A stretch of 26,608 nucleotides of DNA, taken from the NCBI GenBank assembly GCA_934140155.1, contig CAKPBC010000013.1, positions 1 to 26,608 on the forward strand, written 5' to 3'. Shown here piece after piece: positions 22,796 through 26,608 of this stretch; the first letter of the stretch is position 1, and every line of letters begins with the position of its first letter. Made by a program: the position numbers and the translations under genes. Below the pieces are notes generated by a model, which made no database searches, was not told the origin of the DNA, and saw nothing but the letters and a program-made list of their open reading frames with translations. The stretch comes from an uncultured Bacilli bacterium (GTDB lineage Bacteria; Bacillota_I; Bacilli_A; RFN20; CAG-826).

Positions 22796-23698
22796 TTAAT
22801 TGTTTTGTGCTCTCTTTTTGACATTAATTAAAATATATATTCCTATTAAGATAACAACGCTAAGAGAAAGAATTAAATATTCGCACCAAACAGGCACTTG
22901 ATGAGAGAAAAATGAAACATTGATGTCGAAGTTAGCGGCCATATTATCCACGACTTCTTTAGGAAAATTACATTCATTTACTAATTTATTTAATACCCCA
23001 CGTTCATAAAAAGAACGTATTAATGAAGTGGCGTATGTTCCTGGTAAAAAACCTAGTATTTTTTGTAATACAGAACCAAATTGACTAATTGGCATATAGG
23101 CGCCACATATAAATCCATAAACTGATGAAACAAGTGTTCCGACCGCGGACATTTGTCCTTGAGTAGTTAAGAAATGATGAATAATTGAAGATAATGCTGT
23201 ACCAAAGTTAACTAATAGGAATGAAGATAATAAAATTTGTAACACATCACCAAGAGATAAGAACCATCCCGTACAGGACATAATAATAAATCCTACTAAG
23301 GCTTCTAATAATATAATAATCATTGTAACTATCATACTTGCTAAATAATAACTTATCGCAATGGTGGTCTTTTTTATAGGAGCAATTTCAATATCATTAA
23401 TGGAACCAGTTACTTTATCTTGTACCATTAATAAATTAGAACAAAATGATACCGTAACACTTGATACCGCTAATAAGGAAGAAAATAACCAACCATAGAC
23501 AAATCCATTGACATATTTATCTTCAATAGTTATTCCCACATTAGCAATTGCGCTATTAAATGAATCAACATAGACATTCTTTAAGAACGTAACATAAAGT
23601 AATATTAAGATCATTGGAGTAATAAGAGATGATATTACTAATCCTTTATCTTTAAAAAATAATTTTATATTTCTTTTTAATAAATTCATAAGTACCAT
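22796..23698 (-). CDS. ABC-2 type exporter permease
   Basis: A 300-residue permease with six hydrophobic segments and a large extracellular loop (about 45-60) after the first helix, plus the LPGTYATSLIRSF segment of drug/antibiotic exporters (DrrB/NodJ-like ABC-2). It pairs with the ATPase encoded directly upstream, separated by 1 bp. Start ATG 23698 has AGGAGG at 8 bp; ATG 23689 is also possible. The substrate may be an antimicrobial compound or a lipid, unproven. Confidence 0.9.
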   Translation of the reverse strand: MVLMNLLKRNIKLFFKDKGLVISSLITPMILILLYVTFLKNVYVDSFNSAIANVGITIEDKYVNGFVYGWLFSSLLAVSSVTVSFCSNLLMVQDKVTGSINDIEIAPIKKTTIAISYYLASMIVTMIIILLEALVGFIIMSCTGWFLSLGDVLQILLSSFLLVNFGTALSSIIHHFLTTQGQMSAVGTLVSSVYGFICGAYMPISQFGSVLQKILGFLPGTYATSLIRSFYERGVLNKLVNECNFPKEVVDNMAANFDINVSFFSHQVPVWCEYLILSLSVVILIGIYILINVKKRAQNN

Positions 23699-23699
23699 A

Positions 23700-24605
23700 T
23701 TACTCGCCTCCTAACTTTATGCCAGTGGCATTTAAGAATACATCATCCATTTTCCCTTTTATAACTTCATAATCTTTAAATAAATTTGGATAAGAAGTTA
23801 TTAATTTTGTGGCTTCTTCCGTGTCTTTTACTTCAATACGATAGCCATTAGGAATAATTTCGTATTTTAAGCCAAGCTTATCAACATCTTCTTTTTTGAT
23901 GCCATAAATGCTTATAAAATCGCCCGTATATTTATTTTTTAATTCTAGAGGAGTACCAGAAGCAACTATCTCGCCTTTGTTTAAAATGACAACATAATTA
24001 GCGTCACTAACTTCTTCCATGTAATGTGTGGTTAAAAATACAGTCATTTGACGTTCTTTACGAATTTTATCAATAACTTCCCAAACTAATTTTCTTGTTT
24101 GAGGGTCTAAACCAGTTGTCGGTTCATCAAGAATTAATATTTCGGGATTATGAAGTAAGGCTCTAGCGATATCAACACGTCGTTTTTGTCCACCAGATAA
24201 TTTGCCATATACGCGATCTTTTAAATCTTTAAAATCTAAAATGCTAGCGAGATATTCGTAACGTTTTTTAAATTCTTCTCCAGTGATGTTATATAATCCA
24301 GCACGGAATTTTAAATTATCATAAACAGTTAATACTTTATCAAGTACATTATTTTGGTAAACGACTCCTAATACTTTTCGTATTTGATCCATATCTTTAT
24401 CAATGTCTAGACCATTAATTAAAACAGATCCATTGTTACGGGATAACTTTCCGCACATTATTGATATAGTTGTAGACTTACCTGCACCATTAACACCTAA
24501 AAAAGCAAAAAATTCGCCTTTTTTAACTTTAAATGATAAATCGTTAACGGCACGTACATCTTTAAAATCTTTTATAAGATGTTGAATTTCAATAACGTTT
24601 TCCAT
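23700..24605 (-). CDS. ABC-2 exporter ATPase
   Basis: A 301-residue ATPase of the drug-resistance (DrrA/CcmA-like) type. Walker A GVNGAGKST, Q-loop VYQNN, signature LSGGQKRR, Walker B LILDEPTTGLD and switch TTHYME are complete, and a C-terminal regulatory tail of about 80 residues follows. First gene of a three-gene operon with permease and DUF3781 protein. AAAAGGAGAAG gives the ribosome site. The start is unambiguous. Confidence 0.93.
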   Translation of the reverse strand: MENVIEIQHLIKDFKDVRAVNDLSFKVKKGEFFAFLGVNGAGKSTTISIMCGKLSRNNGSVLINGLDIDKDMDQIRKVLGVVYQNNVLDKVLTVYDNLKFRAGLYNITGEEFKKRYEYLASILDFKDLKDRVYGKLSGGQKRRVDIARALLHNPEILILDEPTTGLDPQTRKLVWEVIDKIRKERQMTVFLTTHYMEEVSDANYVVILNKGEIVASGTPLELKNKYTGDFISIYGIKKEDVDKLGLKYEIIPNGYRIEVKDTEEATKLITSYPNLFKDYEVIKGKMDDVFLNATGIKLGGE

Positions 24606-24710
24606 TTTTATCTTCTCCTTTTATATTTATATACGCGCACATATAATACCATAATAATGTTCAGTAATGTACTAATATTAATGTAAAGTTTATGTAAAAA
24701 AGAAAATTTG

Positions 24711-24739
24711 TTGACTTTTCTTGTCATTAATTCTATCAT
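24711..24739 (+). promoter_or_regulatory. Promoter of tRNA-Ala
   Basis: TTGACT (24711-24716), 17-bp spacer, TATCAT (24734-24739), placing the start of transcription some 15-18 nt before the mature tRNA. Confidence 0.65.
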
Positions 24740-24762
24740 TATAAAGCGTAAAAAAAGCATTT

Positions 24763-24838
24763 GGGGCTGTAGCTCACCTGGGAGAGCGCTTCCATGGCAT
24801 GGAAGAGGTAGCGGGTTCGATCCCCGTCAGCTCCACCA
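24763..24838 (+). tRNA. tRNA-Ala (anticodon GGC)
   Basis: Acceptor arms GGGGCTG/CAGCTCC pair over 7 bp and include the G3-U70 wobble that defines alanine tRNAs. The anticodon stem CTTCC/GGAAG encloses ATGGCAT, anticodon GGC. The T-arm has GTTCGATC, and CCA is encoded. Confidence 0.97.
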
Positions 24839-24855
24839 TAAGAAATGAAAAGCAT

Positions 24856-24888
24856 AGGTTTGATACAAATTGTGTCAGACCTTTTTTC
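24856..24888 (+). terminator. Terminator of tRNA-Ala
   Basis: AGGTTTGATAC pairs with GTGTCAGACCT (wobbles included), followed by TTTTTTCTTT. The 5' arm is identical to that of the tRNA-Leu terminator. Confidence 0.9.
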
Positions 24889-25411
24889 TTTGCAGATAGG
24901 AATTTTTATCCTTTCCGCCAGCAACATTTAGAGCTTTGTAGAAGTGTCAAACGGCATTTTCACGAGGCTCTTTTTCTTTTTATATTTTGCTACGGAACGA
25001 AAGCCTCATCAACGGGACGATAGGTGTTGCTACGGAACGATTGATATTTTTTATAAAATCTCATTTTAAAAGGCTTAATAGTCAAGCAATCTGTCAAAGA
25101 AAAATACTAAATGAAAAAACAAAACGACTTATTGTAAAAGGACAAGGAAAATACGGTTCAGATAAGTGGATTTTTCGAGTTTTTTATGGTAAAATAAATA
25201 TAAGCATTTTTGAGTGGATATTTGAACTCTGTTGTATAGATCGCCAAGGCAGAAACCATATCAATTGAAGAAAAAAGATTGAAAGCATACGACTTCAATC
25301 TGGTTTTAGTTACCGAAGCGAAGATAGGAGTGGCGACGCGATTGTTGCTATAGCTAGTTTGATATCGCATAAAAATCCAAAAATTATAATTAGAAAAGGA
25401 GTGCTTATAAA
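24889..25411. other. Gene-free junction region with decayed coding fragments
   Basis: No intact gene is convincing. A 37-codon open stretch at about 25239-25352 reads like protein (contains KAYDFNLVLVTEAKIGVATR) but begins and ends at stops. The base composition rises in GC from here on, compared with the AT-rich DNA to the left. The region also contains a short direct repeat and a GATTGAA/TTCAATC hairpin (25277-25300). It looks like the seam between resident chromosome and inserted DNA next to a tRNA gene. Confidence 0.45.
24987..25040. repeat. 14-bp direct repeat, two copies
   Basis: TTGCTACGGAACGA occurs at 24987-25000 and 25027-25040. A diverged third copy (GTGGCGACG followed by CGATTG) is near 25331-25347. 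No transposase is present. Confidence 0.6.
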
Positions 25412-26263
25412 ATGAAAACAATTAGATTGCTATACCCAGATCATGTCAGTGGCGGGTTGGACACATATTATTTTGGTGCCAATTTGCTCCAGTATATCTT
25501 GCCACAGAATCCTAATCAACCGACTATCAAGGTCGAGATATTGCCTCCCGATAACAAGGAAAAAGCAGTAACGAACGGAATCTATTCCGAAGATGAGGTT
25601 TTGAAAGGAATCAAAGACGCACAAAAGAAAATTGCAGCAGAAGAACCTGACAGAATCATTACCATAGGTGGCAATTGCATAGTATCACTTGCTCCTTTTG
25701 ATTATTTGCACGGGAAATATGAGAATGTCGGAATTATTTGGATTGATGCACATCCTGATGTGTCCACTGTAAATGATGGTTATCCAAATGCCCATGCAAT
25801 GGTGCTCGGTAGTCTTATGGGACATGGGGCTGCGCAACTTTCTTCGCAAATGAAAAACCCAGTATTTAAGCCAGATGAAATTCTCTATGTTGGACTACAA
25901 CCCCTTCACGATTATCAAGAAGTATTTTTGAAAAACATGGGCGTTGATTATAAAGTTCAGAATAAGTCGTTTTTGAGCGACGAGGAAATCATGGCTTTTA
26001 TGAGACGTTTCGATCATATCCTCGTTCATTTTGATATCGATGTGTTGGATGAACACCTTTTTCATTCGACCTATTTTGCAAATCTTGAACTTGTCGGTGA
26101 TGGTTCTAGCGGAGGAAAGATGACCATGGAAAAGCTGTCAGAAGTGCTTCATTTGATTACAGAAAATAGTAATGTTGTCGGTTTTACTGTGGCTGAGTAT
26201 CTGCCATTTGACGAGCAACGATTGAATAAGATGTTTTCAGGGATAAACATTTTCAAAGACTAA
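25412..26263 (+). CDS. Arginase/agmatinase-fold protein with altered metal site
   Basis: A 283-residue ureohydrolase-fold protein. Motif 2 DAHPD (112-116) and motif 3 DIDVLD (208-213) supply five of the six manganese ligands. The first motif reads GGNC (86-89) where arginases have GGDH, so the metal-binding His is Cys89. The Pro ending motif 3 is also missing. Proteins with this variant are labelled arginase family in Firmicutes; whether they hydrolyse arginine, agmatine or something else is unknown. Base and codon use (many GCC, GTC, CTC, TCG) differ from the AT-rich neighbours, suggesting transfer. Start ATG follows AAAAGGAG at 10 bp. Confidence 0.85.
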   Translation: MKTIRLLYPDHVSGGLDTYYFGANLLQYILPQNPNQPTIKVEILPPDNKEKAVTNGIYSEDEVLKGIKDAQKKIAAEEPDRIITIGGNCIVSLAPFDYLHGKYENVGIIWIDAHPDVSTVNDGYPNAHAMVLGSLMGHGAAQLSSQMKNPVFKPDEILYVGLQPLHDYQEVFLKNMGVDYKVQNKSFLSDEEIMAFMRRFDHILVHFDIDVLDEHLFHSTYFANLELVGDGSSGGKMTMEKLSEVLHLITENSNVVGFTVAEYLPFDEQRLNKMFSGINIFKD

Positions 26264-26290
26264 CGGATTTCAAATAATCGGATTGTTTAG

Positions 26291-26401
26291 GAATCTGTGC
26301 GCGAGTTGCAAAATAAAGACTTTGCACTGGTAAAAGCGAAGTTGAACCATTGTTACTATATTCCTTATTCGACAACTAAACATTCACAAGTCTCCTACTG
26401 A
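26291..26401 (+). pseudogene. 36-residue open fragment, probable gene remnant
   Basis: An open frame between a TAG and a TGA encodes ESVRELQNKDFALVKAKLNH and a short tail. It reads like the C-terminus of a real protein but has no start codon or ribosome site. The parent family is not recognisable. Confidence 0.25.
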
Positions 26402-26412
26402 GTGGGAGCTTG
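26387..26412 (+). terminator. Hairpin downstream of the arginase-fold gene
   Basis: CAAG and CTCC pair with GGGAG and CTTG around an 8-9-nt loop. No T-run follows, so it may be a terminator of modest strength or the end hairpin of a lost mobile element. Confidence 0.4.
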
Positions 26413-26504
26413 TTCAACTATACGCTTTATTAAGGATTTATGTTAATTATATTAAATCATGACTATAAAAGTCTGAAATCTTATAAATAAAAAAAGGAGC
26501 ATGT

Positions 26505-26608
26505 ATGGATAAAACAGATATAAATACTAAAAAAATTACAAAAAGAAAAAAGCTTTTGATTTATTTCGCTATTGCACTTGGCATTATGGCTATTGCAGGA
26601 GTTTTGGG
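26505..26608 (+). CDS. Start of a membrane protein (cut by window end)
   Basis: Thirty-four codons are visible from an ATG with AAGGAGC upstream. A charged, Lys-rich start (about residues 1-16) leads into a hydrophobic helix (LLIYFAIALGIMAIAGVLG), so the protein is membrane-inserted or exported. The family cannot be told from this much. It probably belongs to the same acquired segment as the arginase-fold gene. Confidence 0.65.
   Translation, partial: MDKTDINTKKITKRKKLLIYFAIALGIMAIAGVL

Noticed and set aside
24739..25268. Open frames over tRNA-Ala and the following region
   Set aside because: They run through the tRNA gene or its terminator, have no ribosome site and no recognisable protein pattern.

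Overview
The window is low-GC, gene-dense bacterial DNA that looks like an uncultured gut Bacilli lineage (Erysipelotrichia/RF39-like; inference only). The signs are TAA-dominated stops, AGGAG-type ribosome sites, Gram-positive lipoprotein signals with Ser/Asn-rich linkers, Firmicutes-type regulators and ABC systems, and no outer-membrane genes. The standard code fits, because Trp is TGG and no gene is broken by TGA. Yet none of the 25 annotated stops is TGA (19 TAA, 6 TAG).

Layout. 1-5.5 kb: two ATPases of the AAA_14/DUF4143 family surround a tRNA-Leu(CAG) and a YdjI-like SPFH/zinc-ribbon membrane operon. The second ATPase has a four-copy 33-bp-period repeat array at its promoter. The first is flanked by two 33-bp palindromes. 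5.5-8.0 kb: a YfcE-like phosphodiesterase converges on a coupled hydrolase/iron-alcohol-dehydrogenase pair. 8.1-11.5 kb: the most unusual part. A HEPN-motif protein, about 590 bp of non-coding but highly structured DNA, a slipin-type SPFH protein and an unknown helical protein lie in series on the minus strand. The structured region contains a circularly permuted tRNA-like fold: T-arm, then a closed acceptor hairpin, then D-arm, then an anticodon-like hairpin. Its ends pair with each other, which is the design of bacterial Y RNAs. 11.5-13.9 kb: a third ATPase with its own three-copy 23-bp array, and a lipoprotein hydrolase. 13.9-18.2 kb: an 802-residue lipoprotein and a second iron-alcohol dehydrogenase divergent from a MerR regulator. 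The dehydrogenase promoter has the 19-bp spacer typical of MerR control. 18.2-22.0 kb: a siderophore/cobalamin-type importer operon ending in a methyltransferase. 22.0-24.7 kb: a TetR regulator converging on an ABC-2 exporter operon with a DUF3781 protein. 24.7 kb to end: tRNA-Ala(GGC), about 520 bp without an intact gene, then an arginase-fold gene of visibly different composition and the start of a membrane protein. This looks like the edge of acquired DNA.

How it fits together. The window mixes envelope maintenance (two SPFH systems), metal and drug ABC transport, regulated fermentative dehydrogenases, and accessory cassettes. The best candidate for an undescribed system is the Y-RNA-like transcript with slipin and HEPN neighbours, without any Ro60/TROVE or RtcB gene in view. 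A second candidate is a family of repeat arrays at DUF4143 ATPase promoters that share one site design. All calls come from reading the sequence by eye; no searches or folding programs were run.
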